Below, piece after piece: positions 50,858-60,656 of a DNA stretch of 64,000 nucleotides. Both the position numbers and the translations under genes were made by a program. This DNA is from Adhaeribacter aquaticus DSM 16391. GTDB taxonomy: Bacteria > Bacteroidota > Bacteroidia > Cytophagales > Hymenobacteraceae. The stretch's first letter is position 1, and each line of letters begins with the position of its first letter. The stretch is taken from NCBI RefSeq assembly GCF_000473365.1, contig NZ_KI421517.1:1856745-1920744 (forward strand), read 5' to 3'. Under the pieces are notes generated by a model. The model did not search any database and had not been told where the DNA came from. It worked only from the letters and a program-made list of their open reading frames with translations.

Positions 50858-53170
50858 ATGTTCATGAGAAAACTTCTGTATTACTCTTTTTTTCTGGTCT
50901 TAACAGGCTTTCTTTTTTATTGCCAAACCAATAAACCTAAAAACTTACCGGCCACAGAAAACCAAAGCACGCAAGCTGCTACCGGTAAAACAGATGCAGC
51001 TTCTTCCCCAGTAATTTCGCCAACCGAAGCCATCCAAAAAATGCAGGTAGAGGAAGGATTTGAAGTAAAACTAGTGGCCGCCGAACCCTTAGTAATTGCT
51101 CCGGTAGCCATGACCTTTGATGCAACTGGTCGCATGTGGGTGGTAGAAATGGAAGGCTATATGCCCGACACCCTGGGAACAGGTGAAGAAATTCCCAATG
51201 GCAAAATTGTTATTCTGGAAGATAAAAATAACGACGGCATAGCCGATACCCGCAAAGTATTTCTGGATTCATTGGTATTACCGCGGGCTATTTCTTTGAT
51301 TGAAAATGGAATTTTAGTAGCCGAACCGCCCCGTTTGTGGTTCTATGAAATTAACGGCGATAAACCGGGTAAAAAAGTATTAGTAGATGACAAGTATGCC
51401 GAAGGTGGTAACGTAGAACACCAGCCGAATGGTTTGTTAAGATCTTTAGACAACTGGATCTACAATGCTAAGTCCAGCACCCGGTACCGGAAAAAAGGGG
51501 ACAAATTGTTGATTGAACGTACCCATTTTCGGGGCCAGTGGGGCATTTCCCAGGACAATTACGGCCGGCTTTACTACAATACCAATTCCGAAAACTTACT
51601 GGGCGACTATTTTGCACCAGGCTTTGGGGCTACCAATAAGAACCAACGAAACGTAGCGGGTTACAATGAGAAAACCGTAGTTAATAACCGGGTTTACCCC
51701 ATCCGCCCTACCCCGGGAGTTAACCGGGGCTACATGGAAGGGGTGCTGGACAGCACCCAACGGTTAGTCAATTTCACGGCTGCCTGCAGCCCGCTGGTTT
51801 ACCGGGGCGGTTTATTTGGTCCGGCTTATGCCGCTAACGTATTTGTTGCCGAACCTTCCGCCAACCTGATTAAACGAAATATAGTGCAGGAGAACGGCTA
51901 CGTAATAAAAGGGCAACAAGCCTATAAAAACAAAGAATTTCTGGCCAGCACCGATGAGCGTTTCCGGCCTGTAAGTTTATACGATGCCCCGGATGGTGCC
52001 CTTTATGTGGTAGATATGTACCGTGGTATTATTCAGCACAAAACCTATTTAACCCCATACCTTAAAAACGAAATAGGTAAACGTGACTTAACACAACCTT
52101 TAGGAAGAGGCCGCATTTATAAAATTGTTCCCAAAAACAAAGAAGCTAAACTGGTAAAACTGCCGGATAACCCAACAGAGTTGGTTAAATTATTAGGTCA
52201 TGAAAACGGCTGGGTCCGCGACAAAGTCCAGCAAATGCTGATAGACGGAAAATACACCCAGGTAGTACCGGCTTTACGGCAAGCAGTACAGGAGGCTAAT
52301 AATTCTATATTAGCCATTCATGCCCTCTGGACCTTAGAAGGCTTAGGAGCATTAAAAGCCGACGACGTGCTAGCTACATTAAAACACTCTGAATGGCCTA
52401 TCCGGATGCAGGGGTTAAGTGTATTGCCAGCTGTTTTAAACAAAAGTACTCACAAGCAATTAATCCCGGTGCTGCAACAGATGCTAACCCAAAACGATTC
52501 GCTGGCGGCTCCTTACCTTGCCTATAATGCTTATTATATAAAAAATTTTGATAAACCTGCTGCAAATAAATTACTGCAAAGCTTAGCAAAAAGATACCCC
52601 AATAACCGGTATGTAGCCGATGCCATTATCAGTAATTACCAGGATCAGGAAGAAACCCTTCAGAAAGAACTTATGGCCTGGTCACCCAATAAGGAATTAA
52701 CCATTAACCAACAACTGCAACGGGTACTTACCAATATTCAAAACGTTAAAGCCAGCCGCGACCCGCAAGCATTAGCCAAGCTATACCCCAAAGGCGCTGC
52801 CATGTTCACCTCCACCTGCCAAACCTGCCACGGGGCCGATGGCAACGGCGTAAAGTCATTGGCGCCGCCTCTAAACCAATCAGAATGGGTAACCGGCGAT
52901 AAAAACAAACTGATTTCAATTGTTCTTTTTGGCTTAACGGGCCCCGTAAAAGTTAACGGCCATTTGTACCAGGCTCCCGAAATCAACGGCGATATGCCCG
53001 GCATCGGCTACAATAAAGATTTACCCAACGAAGATATTGCCCAATTACTTAGTTTCATCCGTAAATCGTGGCGCAACAATGCTGACCCGATAAGCACCGA
53101 AGAAGTTACGAAAGTAAGGCAAAAACTAAAGGATCGGCAAAAGGCTTTTACCGCGGCTGAGTTAAATTAA
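50858..53170 (+). CDS. PVC-type heme-binding CxxCH lipoprotein (propeller dehydrogenase-like)
   Basis: A 770-residue exported protein, probably a lipoprotein (LTGFLFYCQT). A low-complexity linker precedes the propeller (residues about 65-430) with FDATGRMWVVEMEGYMPD, NRGYMEGVLDSTQ, FLASTDERFRPV and GALYVVDMYRG. Helical repeats follow to about residue 640, then a cytochrome c with CQTCHGADGNG and a Met in GDMPGIGYN. It is a clear paralogue of the 846-residue protein at 43.7-46.2 kb and shares its architecture. A TIM-barrel gene follows at 37 bases. The first ATG (50858) or the one six bases later may be used. Confidence 0.8.
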   Translation: MFMRKLLYYSFFLVLTGFLFYCQTNKPKNLPATENQSTQAATGKTDAASSPVISPTEAIQKMQVEEGFEVKLVAAEPLVIAPVAMTFDATGRMWVVEMEGYMPDTLGTGEEIPNGKIVILEDKNNDGIADTRKVFLDSLVLPRAISLIENGILVAEPPRLWFYEINGDKPGKKVLVDDKYAEGGNVEHQPNGLLRSLDNWIYNAKSSTRYRKKGDKLLIERTHFRGQWGISQDNYGRLYYNTNSENLLGDYFAPGFGATNKNQRNVAGYNEKTVVNNRVYPIRPTPGVNRGYMEGVLDSTQRLVNFTAACSPLVYRGGLFGPAYAANVFVAEPSANLIKRNIVQENGYVIKGQQAYKNKEFLASTDERFRPVSLYDAPDGALYVVDMYRGIIQHKTYLTPYLKNEIGKRDLTQPLGRGRIYKIVPKNKEAKLVKLPDNPTELVKLLGHENGWVRDKVQQMLIDGKYTQVVPALRQAVQEANNSILAIHALWTLEGLGALKADDVLATLKHSEWPIRMQGLSVLPAVLNKSTHKQLIPVLQQMLTQNDSLAAPYLAYNAYYIKNFDKPAANKLLQSLAKRYPNNRYVADAIISNYQDQEETLQKELMAWSPNKELTINQQLQRVLTNIQNVKASRDPQALAKLYPKGAAMFTSTCQTCHGADGNGVKSLAPPLNQSEWVTGDKNKLISIVLFGLTGPVKVNGHLYQAPEINGDMPGIGYNKDLPNEDIAQLLSFIRKSWRNNADPISTEEVTKVRQKLKDRQKAFTAAELN

Positions 53171-53207
53171 ATTTCTATATTGCCTTTTCTCACCACTAGT
53201 TAGCAAT

Positions 53208-54062
53208 ATGAAAAAACGCTTATCCTGGCTTCTACTCCTTTTTATTTGGCTGATTAGCTTAAACGTTTATGCACAGCGCTTGCCTAAATTAGGGATGGTA
53301 AGTTCTATTGATCAGGATAGTTTACTTTATGCTTCCGGTTTTCGGTTAATTGGGGAATCCGTCAGCAAAATGCTTTCCCCTAACCTGTCCGAAGCCCAAT
53401 TTCAGGAAAATCTAAAACAGCTAAAACAAACCAAATGTAAAGTGTATGTGTGCAACATTTTGTTTCCGGGCAGCATGAAAATTACCGGACCTGATGTAAA
53501 CGAACAACGCATTTTACCTTATGTAGATTCGGTCTTTTCCCGGGCACATCAGGCCGACATTCCGGTTATTGTTTTGGGTAGCAGTGGCTCCAGAAGAATT
53601 CCGAAAGGCTACGACAACGAGAAAGCCAAAGCTGATTTTGTGAACTTGTGTCGTAAAATGGCTGAGGTAGCTAAAAAACATAAAATCACCATTGCTATCG
53701 AGAACTTAAACAAAGGCGAAACCAATTTCCTGAACACCCTAGCCGAAGTAACGGAGGTTGTTACTAAAGTAAACCATCCCAACTTTAGGGTGAATGCAGA
53801 TATTTACCACATGCTGAAAGAGAATGAGTCGCCGCTACAAATCCAGGATGCCGGCAAACTAATAGTTCATGTAGAAATAGCAGAAAGAGAAATCCGATCC
53901 ATGCCCGGTGTGATGGGTGATGATTTCCGTCCGTATTTAAAAGCCCTGAAAACAATTAAGTATAAAGGCCCCATTATTATTGAAGCCAAAGTAACAGATC
54001 CGGTTAAAGAAATACCGCTTTCTTACCAATACTTAATAAATCAATTACAGGAGGTTTTTTAA
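53208..54062 (+). CDS. exported TIM-barrel (xylose isomerase-like) protein
   Basis: A 284-residue protein with a signal peptide (LLFIWLISLNVYAQR) and an AP endonuclease 2-like TIM barrel. Ligand-bearing segments include TIAIENLNKGE, FRVNADIYHML, IVHVEIAERE and PIIIEAKV. It lies 37 bases after a PVC-type cytochrome gene and is likely cotranscribed. The same pairing of a propeller cytochrome and an exported TIM-barrel occurs at 42.6-46.2 kb, which supports joint action in the periplasm. Confidence 0.78.
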   Translation: MKKRLSWLLLLFIWLISLNVYAQRLPKLGMVSSIDQDSLLYASGFRLIGESVSKMLSPNLSEAQFQENLKQLKQTKCKVYVCNILFPGSMKITGPDVNEQRILPYVDSVFSRAHQADIPVIVLGSSGSRRIPKGYDNEKAKADFVNLCRKMAEVAKKHKITIAIENLNKGETNFLNTLAEVTEVVTKVNHPNFRVNADIYHMLKENESPLQIQDAGKLIVHVEIAEREIRSMPGVMGDDFRPYLKALKTIKYKGPIIIEAKVTDPVKEIPLSYQYLINQLQEVF

Positions 54063-54252
54063 ATCCTCAAATTTATTTAAGGTCTAAATATAGTTGAACC
54101 AACTGTCCTTTTTCTTTTTGAGATATCTTTACTTAAACGCTTTTGCCTATATTTAAGCAAGTAATTTCTTACCCTTTTAATGGATCACAAAATGTACTTA
54201 AATTACTTGGTAAAAAATTATTGATTAACTATCCACCACTTACTACTAATTA

Positions 54253-57200
54253 ATGAATTCTTTTTTTTCTAAACTTATTAAAAACAAAAAATTAGTTTGG
54301 GTATCAGCTTCGTCGCTGGTGCTGCTATTTGCTGGGTTCAAAGACGACGACCCGATTAGCAAGCGTATCAAGCGCATGGTTCCGGCAGAAGCCGCCAGGT
54401 TAGCCAAAACCATTGAGGCTACCGTTACGCCCGAATTAGCCGAAGGCTTATCACTCAATTTATGGGGAGTTGACTCGCTGGTAGCCGACCCTATTTCCAT
54501 TGATATTGACGATGCCGGACGCATTTATTATAACCGCACCAACCGCCAGAAAAATTCTGAATTCGATATTCGGGGCCACCAGGATTGGGAAATTGAGTCT
54601 ATCCGGTTACAAACCATTGATGATAAACGGGAATTTCTGCGCCGGGTATTATCGCCGGAAAACAGCGCCAAAAATACTTGGTTAAAAGACCTGAACGGCG
54701 ATGGCTCGCACGACTGGCGCGACATGACCATGGAGAAAGAACAGGTGATGCGCATTGAAGATACGGACGGCGATGGCGTTGCGGATCTTTCGCAGGTAGT
54801 AGTGGAAGATTTTCACGACGAAGTTACAGATGTAGGCGGTGGCGTTTTTAGCTATGGCAAAGATTTATATGTAGGGGTGGCTCCAGATCTATGGCGGATG
54901 CGTGATAAAGATGGCGATGGTATTCCCGATGAGAAAACTTCTCTCTCCCATGGTTACGGCGTTCATATTGGATTTGGCGGACATGGTATGTCGGGTATTG
55001 AAATGGGACCGGATGGTAAAATTTACTGGCAAATCGGTGACATCGGCTTTAACGGCAAAGGACCAAACGGCCAGAAATATGAATACCCCAACAGTGGAGT
55101 TATTGTGCGGGCAAACCCTGATGGCTCCGATTTTGAAGTATTTGCTTACGGAAACCGGAACACCCACAAATTTGTGTTTGATGAATACGGCAACCTGATT
55201 AGTGAAGACAACGACGGCGACCACCCCGGGGAAAAAGAGCGACTGGTGTATATCACCAATGGCTCTGATACCGGCTGGAGAAGCAACTGGCAATACGGTA
55301 AATACCGCGACCCGGACAACAATATCTACAAAGTATGGATGGACGAAAACATGTATAAACCGCGGTTCGAAGGGCAAGCGGCTTATATTACGCCAACCAT
55401 TGCCAACTTTGTGAGTGGACCAACCGGTATGTTGTATAACCCGGGCACGGCCTTAAGCCCTAAATACAAAAATACCTTTTTCATTGGCGAATTCGTGGGT
55501 AACCCAGCCCGGTCAGGTATTCACACTTTCAAATTAAAGCCCAAAGGTGCTTCTTTTGAATTAACCGAAAGCAAGAAGATATTAGCTGGTGTACTGGCTA
55601 CCGGAATTGATTTTGGTCCGGACGGAGCCATGTACGTGGCCGATTGGATTAACGGCTGGGACACGAAAGATTATGGTCGTATCTGGAAACTGGACGACAA
55701 AGAAGGTGCTAACTGGGAAGATCGCAAACGCACTAAAGCTTTCTTAACCGAAAACTTCAGCAAACGTTCCGAAAAGGAGTTAGGCGACATCCTGAAAAAC
55801 CCGGACATGCGCGTGCGGCAAAAAGCCCAGTTTGAATTGGTAAAACGCGGAACCAAAGGTGCCGATATCTTTAAAAAAGCAATTAAGCAAACCGATAACC
55901 AATTAGCCCGGGTACACGCCATTTGGGGTATTTCCCAGTTGACCCGCGAGGATAAAAAATATGGCCAATTGTTAATGCCGCTGCTAAAAGATAAAGATCC
56001 CGAAATTCGGGCACAGGCCGCTAAATGGTTAGGTGATGTACGATATACTGAAGCCGGCAAAGCATTGATACCCTTGTTAAAAGACAACAACAGCCGGGCC
56101 CGTTTCTTTGCTGCCGAAGCTTTAGGCCGAATTGCTTATGAACCTGCCGTGCAACCCATTATTCAATTACTGGAAGCCAATAACGACGAAGATGCTTATA
56201 TCCGTCATGCTGGTAGTTTAGCCCTAGCGCGCATTGGCAAAGCAGAACCCGTTTTAGCCTTAGCCAAACACCCTTCCCGGGGAGTACGCATTGCAGCTGT
56301 AGTAGCCCTGCGCCGCCTGAGCAACCCGGGTATTGCCAACTTTTTAGCCGATCAGGATGAATTTATTGTAACTGAAACGGCCCGGGCCATTAATGACGAT
56401 CTTTCCATTCCGGACGCTTTACCAGCTTTAGGAAACTTGTTAGCCACTACCAAGTTTACAAATGAACCTTTAATCCGGAGAGCCATTAATGCCAATTTAC
56501 GGGTAGGCACTTCGGAAGCCATGCAAAACCTGATTAACTATGCGGCGAAAGAAGGCAATCCGGTAGCCATGCGTGCTGAAGCTATGGATGCTCTGAGCAC
56601 CTGGGCCAAGCCTTCGGTTCTGGACCGGGTAGATGGGCGTTACCGCGGGGTAATTAACCGTGACGTGAACCTGGTAAAAAGCAAAGCGGGTAATACGTAT
56701 ACTACGTTATTAGCTCACCAGGAATTACCCGTATGCATGAGCGCAGTAAAAGCTATTAGCCGACTTAAATTAGCCGAAGCTTCGCCACAGTTATTTGATC
56801 GGTTGAAAAACGATAAACAGCCTGCCATGCGCATTGAAGCCTTACGCACCCTGGCTTCCTTGGAAAGCAAACAAATCAGCAAGGCCATTGAACAAGCTCT
56901 TTCGGATTCGGAAAAAACCGTGCGGGTAGCGGCCATCGATTTATTAGGCAAAACTAATATGCAGCCGAACCTGATGGTAAGCATGCTTTCCGAAGTAATT
57001 GACACCCGAACCGCCGAAGAGAAACAAGCTGCATTATTAACATTAGGAAAGCTACCCGTACAGCATACCCAAAAAGTGTTTGACCAATTATTGAATAAAT
57101 TAGCAGCGGGTAAACTGCCTACTGAAATTAGCTTGGAACTAGAAGAAGCTATTGAAAGCACCCGTTCTACTGCTTTAATAAACCGATACAAGGGCATAAC

Positions 57201-57675
57201 AGCCAAACTATCGCCGGATGCCTTGGCGGCTTCTTTCAAAGGCAGCTTATTTGGCGGGGATACCGAAGCAGGCAGAAAGGTTTTCTTCCGCCACCAAACT
57301 GCCCAGTGTATTCGTTGCCACAGCTATGATGATTTAGGTGGTGATGCTGGTCCGCGCTTAAACGGGGTAGCTAACCGCTTAACCCGGGAACAATTACTGG
57401 AAGCTTTAATTGCCCCAAGCGCTCGTTTGGCACCAGGGTACGGCACCGTATCGTTACAGCTAAAAAATGGTAAGAGCATCAACGGTGTATTGCAGGACGA
57501 AACGGCTACCGAAATAACGGTTAAATCCGGCGATCAGTCAACTACTATCAAAAAAGACCAGATCGCTAAGCGTTCCAATTTACCTTCGGGTATGCCGCAA
57601 ATGAATTACCTGCTAACCAAACGGGAAATCCGGGATGTAGTCAGCTTCCTTTCTACTTTAAAGGATAATGACTAA
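54253..57675 (+). CDS. large PVC-type heme-binding protein with HEAT repeats
   Basis: An 1140-residue exported protein. After an N-terminal hydrophobic segment, a propeller covers about residues 70-470 and contains three Ca-binding-like loops (DLNGDGSHD, DTDGDGVAD, DKDGDGIPD) plus DADYEYG-type EDNDGDHPGE. Residues about 500-1000 are HEAT repeats (RVHAIWGISQL, ARFFAAEALGRIA, RVAAIDLLGK). A C-terminal cytochrome c has CIRCHSYDDLGGDAGP and a Met in SGMPQMNYLL. It is more divergent from the other two PVC-type proteins of the region. A periplasmic sugar oxidase role is inferred. A hairpin terminator lies 23 bases after the stop. Confidence 0.8.
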   Translation: MNSFFSKLIKNKKLVWVSASSLVLLFAGFKDDDPISKRIKRMVPAEAARLAKTIEATVTPELAEGLSLNLWGVDSLVADPISIDIDDAGRIYYNRTNRQKNSEFDIRGHQDWEIESIRLQTIDDKREFLRRVLSPENSAKNTWLKDLNGDGSHDWRDMTMEKEQVMRIEDTDGDGVADLSQVVVEDFHDEVTDVGGGVFSYGKDLYVGVAPDLWRMRDKDGDGIPDEKTSLSHGYGVHIGFGGHGMSGIEMGPDGKIYWQIGDIGFNGKGPNGQKYEYPNSGVIVRANPDGSDFEVFAYGNRNTHKFVFDEYGNLISEDNDGDHPGEKERLVYITNGSDTGWRSNWQYGKYRDPDNNIYKVWMDENMYKPRFEGQAAYITPTIANFVSGPTGMLYNPGTALSPKYKNTFFIGEFVGNPARSGIHTFKLKPKGASFELTESKKILAGVLATGIDFGPDGAMYVADWINGWDTKDYGRIWKLDDKEGANWEDRKRTKAFLTENFSKRSEKELGDILKNPDMRVRQKAQFELVKRGTKGADIFKKAIKQTDNQLARVHAIWGISQLTREDKKYGQLLMPLLKDKDPEIRAQAAKWLGDVRYTEAGKALIPLLKDNNSRARFFAAEALGRIAYEPAVQPIIQLLEANNDEDAYIRHAGSLALARIGKAEPVLALAKHPSRGVRIAAVVALRRLSNPGIANFLADQDEFIVTETARAINDDLSIPDALPALGNLLATTKFTNEPLIRRAINANLRVGTSEAMQNLINYAAKEGNPVAMRAEAMDALSTWAKPSVLDRVDGRYRGVINRDVNLVKSKAGNTYTTLLAHQELPVCMSAVKAISRLKLAEASPQLFDRLKNDKQPAMRIEALRTLASLESKQISKAIEQALSDSEKTVRVAAIDLLGKTNMQPNLMVSMLSEVIDTRTAEEKQAALLTLGKLPVQHTQKVFDQLLNKLAAGKLPTEISLELEEAIESTRSTALINRYKGITAKLSPDALAASFKGSLFGGDTEAGRKVFFRHQTAQCIRCHSYDDLGGDAGPRLNGVANRLTREQLLEALIAPSARLAPGYGTVSLQLKNGKSINGVLQDETATEITVKSGDQSTTIKKDQIAKRSNLPSGMPQMNYLLTKREIRDVVSFLSTLKDND

Positions 57676-57698
57676 ACAATAAATAAATGATTTAGAGG

Positions 57699-57730
57699 TA
57701 AAGGCTATGATTAAATCATAGCCTTTATTA
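57699..57730 (+). terminator. intrinsic terminator after the 1140-residue cytochrome gene
   Basis: A near-perfect palindrome TAAAGGCTATGATT / AATCATAGCCTTTA with a minimal loop, followed by TTATTTCTT. Confidence 0.75.
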
Positions 57731-57791
57731 TTTCTTAAATTTTGTAAATTAGGGATTTCATATATTACCTTGAGAATAATCATTTTGTAAT

Positions 57792-58616
57792 ATGGTACCT
57801 GAGGTAGCCTCACTATTTCCCAAACTGGAAGATAAGTTAATTGACCTTCTTCAATCCTTAACACCGGAAGAATGGGAAGCCCAAACGGTAGCCAAACTTT
57901 GGAAAGTAAAAGATGTTGTAGCACATTTACTCGATGGCAATATTCGAACCCTTTCAATTCAGCGGGACAAATACTTTGGCGAAACGCCACCGGCTATCAA
58001 CTCCTACCAGGATTTAGTAAATTGGCTGAACGGGCTCAATGCGGATTGGGTAAAAGCCAGTAAGCGGATCAGTCCAGCTGTTTTAGTCTTGCTGCACCAG
58101 GCCACCGGTAAATTAGTTTGCGACTATTATGCTTCCCTTGACCCCATGGAACCGGCTATATTTCCGGTGGCCTGGGCCGGCGAAGAAGAAAGTAAAAACT
58201 GGCTGCACGTGGCCCGCGAATACACCGAAAAATGGCTGCATCAACAACAAATCCGGGATGCGGTAAACAAACCTGGCCTCATGACCCGTGAGTTCTTTTA
58301 CCCTTTTATCGGCACCTTTATGCTGGCTTTGCCGCACACCTACCGTAATATATCTGCGAAACCCAGGACTTGTATTAAACTTACCGTGGAAACCGAAATA
58401 GGCGGAACTTGGTTTTTAGTAAAGGATACTGAAGCCTGGAATTTGACAGAAGGAACTTCTACCCCTGTTACCACTGAGATTAATCTGAATCCCGACACCG
58501 CCTGGAAATTATTTTCGAAAAGCTGGCGACCAGAAAACGTTATGGATAAAGTCAAAATTACCGGCGATCAGCAATTAGGAGAAGTGGCATTATCGATGGT
58601 TTCCGTTATGGCTTAA
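57792..58616 (+). CDS. DinB/MDMPI-fold thiol-dependent enzyme-like protein
   Basis: A 274-residue protein with the maleylpyruvate isomerase N-terminal (MDMPI/DinB-like) four-helix fold, followed by an MDMPI C-terminal-type domain (residues about 180-274). The metal triad is suggested by His in DVVAHLLDG and Glu plus His in REYTEKWLHQQQ. Relatives use mycothiol or bacillithiol as cofactor; bshA in this window suggests that bacillithiol is available. The substrate and reaction are unknown. It is encoded alone after a terminator. Confidence 0.75.
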   Translation: MVPEVASLFPKLEDKLIDLLQSLTPEEWEAQTVAKLWKVKDVVAHLLDGNIRTLSIQRDKYFGETPPAINSYQDLVNWLNGLNADWVKASKRISPAVLVLLHQATGKLVCDYYASLDPMEPAIFPVAWAGEEESKNWLHVAREYTEKWLHQQQIRDAVNKPGLMTREFFYPFIGTFMLALPHTYRNISAKPRTCIKLTVETEIGGTWFLVKDTEAWNLTEGTSTPVTTEINLNPDTAWKLFSKSWRPENVMDKVKITGDQQLGEVALSMVSVMA

Positions 58617-58913
58617 TTTCAATTTCTAATTAAAAATAATCCCATACCTGATGTACAAAATCACTTTAGATAATAAAATTAATAACTTATAAAGGGGTTA
58701 AAAATAAAACCTGCATTTAATGAAAACCTTCTACTATTTATATTGGTCGTTTTAGCATTAATTCTTCTATGTTGTGGCTTTCACAAGTGTGTAATTGCTA
58801 ATAAACACCTATATAATACTTTTTCTATAATCTTACAGCCAGAAATATTTAAACAATTAATTTAAAGATTATTCTAATCTAGAACTTACCTTTTTATGTT
58901 CAAGATTCTAATC

Positions 58914-58921
58914 TATTTTTG
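58914..58921 (+). promoter_or_regulatory. candidate -7 promoter element
   Basis: TATTTTTG matches TAnnTTTG exactly, 23 bases before the ATG at 58945. No convincing -33 TTG lies at the usual distance. Confidence 0.4.
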
Positions 58922-58931
58922 TTTCTGTACC

Positions 58932-58943
58932 GAACACGTGTTC
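58932..58943. promoter_or_regulatory. 12-base palindrome, possible operator
   Basis: GAACACGTGTTC is a perfect palindrome that ends one base before the ATG at 58945 and lies about where transcription would start from the -7 element. It could be an operator or a leader hairpin; chance is possible. Confidence 0.3.
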
Positions 58944-58944
58944 A

Positions 58945-60573
58945 ATGAAGTTTCCCGCCTTTAAATTATTCATACCTTCTTACATCTGGCTTTTATTTAT
59001 TTGTCTTTTTAGCTTATTCTATTTTTTTGCCGAGCATGAAGGATTATACTTTTATGATGATTATACCTACAGTTCTTATGCTCATAAGCTTACAATAAAA
59101 AATTTTGCATTTGACGGGTCACCTTTTTGTCATAGGTTTTTAGTTTTTTTTCCAACAGCAGTTTTTTATATTCTATTTGGAGTCAATGCTTATACTACAA
59201 CGCTTTGGCCGCTCTTATGTACCTTAGGATTTTATTTAGCTATATGGTTAACTTTTCATAAGAATTATCCATCAGCGACCTCCTGGATGCTTGTATTATC
59301 CGGGCTCTATTACTTTGTATTGAATACTATTAATTATTTATATCCTGATAATATTGCACTTTTCTTTACTACTGTTTCTTTATTATTGCTTTATGAAACA
59401 CGACAGCAATTACCTGTAAGGAAAGCGATTTTATTAGGCGCTTTTTTCGCACTTTTAAATCTACTTAATTTTCTAACCAAGGAAACAATATTATATTTAA
59501 TACCCCTATATATAACTGTCTTTTTATACGACTGCTATAACCGAAACAAATTAGTATTTTGGATTACTGCAGGGACAAGTGGTATACTTTTACTAATCTG
59601 TTATTTATTATTCTACAAGTATTACACCGGCCATTCCTTCTTACGCATTCATGATATTGAGGCTTATAGCGAGAGGCTTAAATTAGAATATTTAGCAAAT
59701 TTTAAATACTCTATTATTCCACGCCTTACTTATCAACCCCTATTATTTTTCGTTGCCTCAGGTCTTGCTGTTCCATTCACTTTTGCTGCCACAATAATAT
59801 TTACAGAATATAAGATAAGCCTCAGTAATTTACAAAATCCGGTTAGCTTTTGGTTTTTAGCTTTAATAACTATGCTGTTATCTATTTGGTTTGGCAGCGT
59901 TAGCTTTGACCATTATAAGCCAATGTCGTTGTTACCACGGATGTTTCATCCGCTTTTACCTACATTTTGTATTGTAGCCGGCTTAGCTATAGTTAAATCC
60001 TGGCACCGCCCAATTACCCACCTGTTTCTTGCTGGAGTATTTGCTACTTGTACTGTCGTGGCACCTGATACAATGAAAATAATGTATGGCCCCCTCACTT
60101 TATTTTTTGGAATTAACTATTTTTCTACTTTTAAACTATCAATTAGTGCTGGGATACTCTTTTGTACAATTATTCTTTCCATCCGACCGATGTATTTTAT
60201 CTGGAAGCCAACTGTATCAAATTATTTTGAACAAGAGCGTATTATTCAGAAACATTTGAATCACAAGACCGGAACCTATTTGGTTATAACAGACTGGGTT
60301 TTAACTTTAGCAAATCCCTTTTTTTACGGCTTTAACCCTCCCAGTAACTACTCCTTCGTTAGATTTGATGAAAATCTAAATTTAAAGAATAGACAAGCCG
60401 ATACTATTTTCTTATTAATTAATAATGGTACCTTAACAAACCCTGAACATGGTATATCCATAAGGGAAAAGGACATTCTAATGAGATATCCAACTGCACA
60501 ATTGTTAATGAAAGAAGGTAAGGTTAAATTATTTATAGTATTCAAAAGCAAATCTCAAAGCTTATTAAAATAA
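58945..60573 (+). CDS. polytopic membrane protein, GT-C glycosyltransferase-like
   Basis: A 542-residue protein with an estimated 11 to 12 hydrophobic helices. An acidic pair in the first loop (YFYDDYTYSSYAHKL) recalls the catalytic Asp motif of GT-C/GT39-type transferases that use polyprenyl-phosphate sugars. The final 110 residues form a soluble domain. I could not assign a specific family. Codon use is notably more AT-rich (Phe TTT, Leu TTA, Ile ATT) than in flanking genes, which suggests acquisition by transfer or weak selection. It is monocistronic. Confidence 0.55.
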   Translation: MKFPAFKLFIPSYIWLLFICLFSLFYFFAEHEGLYFYDDYTYSSYAHKLTIKNFAFDGSPFCHRFLVFFPTAVFYILFGVNAYTTTLWPLLCTLGFYLAIWLTFHKNYPSATSWMLVLSGLYYFVLNTINYLYPDNIALFFTTVSLLLLYETRQQLPVRKAILLGAFFALLNLLNFLTKETILYLIPLYITVFLYDCYNRNKLVFWITAGTSGILLLICYLLFYKYYTGHSFLRIHDIEAYSERLKLEYLANFKYSIIPRLTYQPLLFFVASGLAVPFTFAATIIFTEYKISLSNLQNPVSFWFLALITMLLSIWFGSVSFDHYKPMSLLPRMFHPLLPTFCIVAGLAIVKSWHRPITHLFLAGVFATCTVVAPDTMKIMYGPLTLFFGINYFSTFKLSISAGILFCTIILSIRPMYFIWKPTVSNYFEQERIIQKHLNHKTGTYLVITDWVLTLANPFFYGFNPPSNYSFVRFDENLNLKNRQADTIFLLINNGTLTNPEHGISIREKDILMRYPTAQLLMKEGKVKLFIVFKSKSQSLLK

Positions 60574-60607
60574 ATTAATATAAGCAACCCAAATAAAAGC
60601 CCTACTC

Positions 60608-60656
60608 AGACAATCGAATTACTAAAGAATATTAAAGTGAGCTTTAGTAATTGTCT
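60608..60656 (+). terminator. possible stem-loop after the membrane protein gene
   Basis: AGACAAT-CGA-ATTACTAAAG pairs with CTTTAGTAATTGTCT, leaving a short bulge and a 14-base loop. It has no clear T-run, so a terminator role is uncertain. Confidence 0.35.

Larger units (their letters stand above)
58617..58944. other. intergenic region upstream of GT-C-like gene
   Basis: 328 AT-rich bases with no gene. It holds a candidate -7 element (58914-58921) and a 12-base palindrome (58932-58943) just before the next start codon. Confidence 0.45.

Noticed and set aside
54889-55377. Minus-strand open frame of 162 codons
   Set aside because: It lies entirely antisense to the propeller-cytochrome gene, whose Asp/Gly-rich codons lack stops on the opposite strand; the translation has no recognisable domain.
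56715-57239. Minus-strand open frame of 174 codons
   Set aside because: Antisense to the HEAT-repeat part of the 1140-residue protein; low-complexity Ser/Leu-rich translation with no family resemblance.
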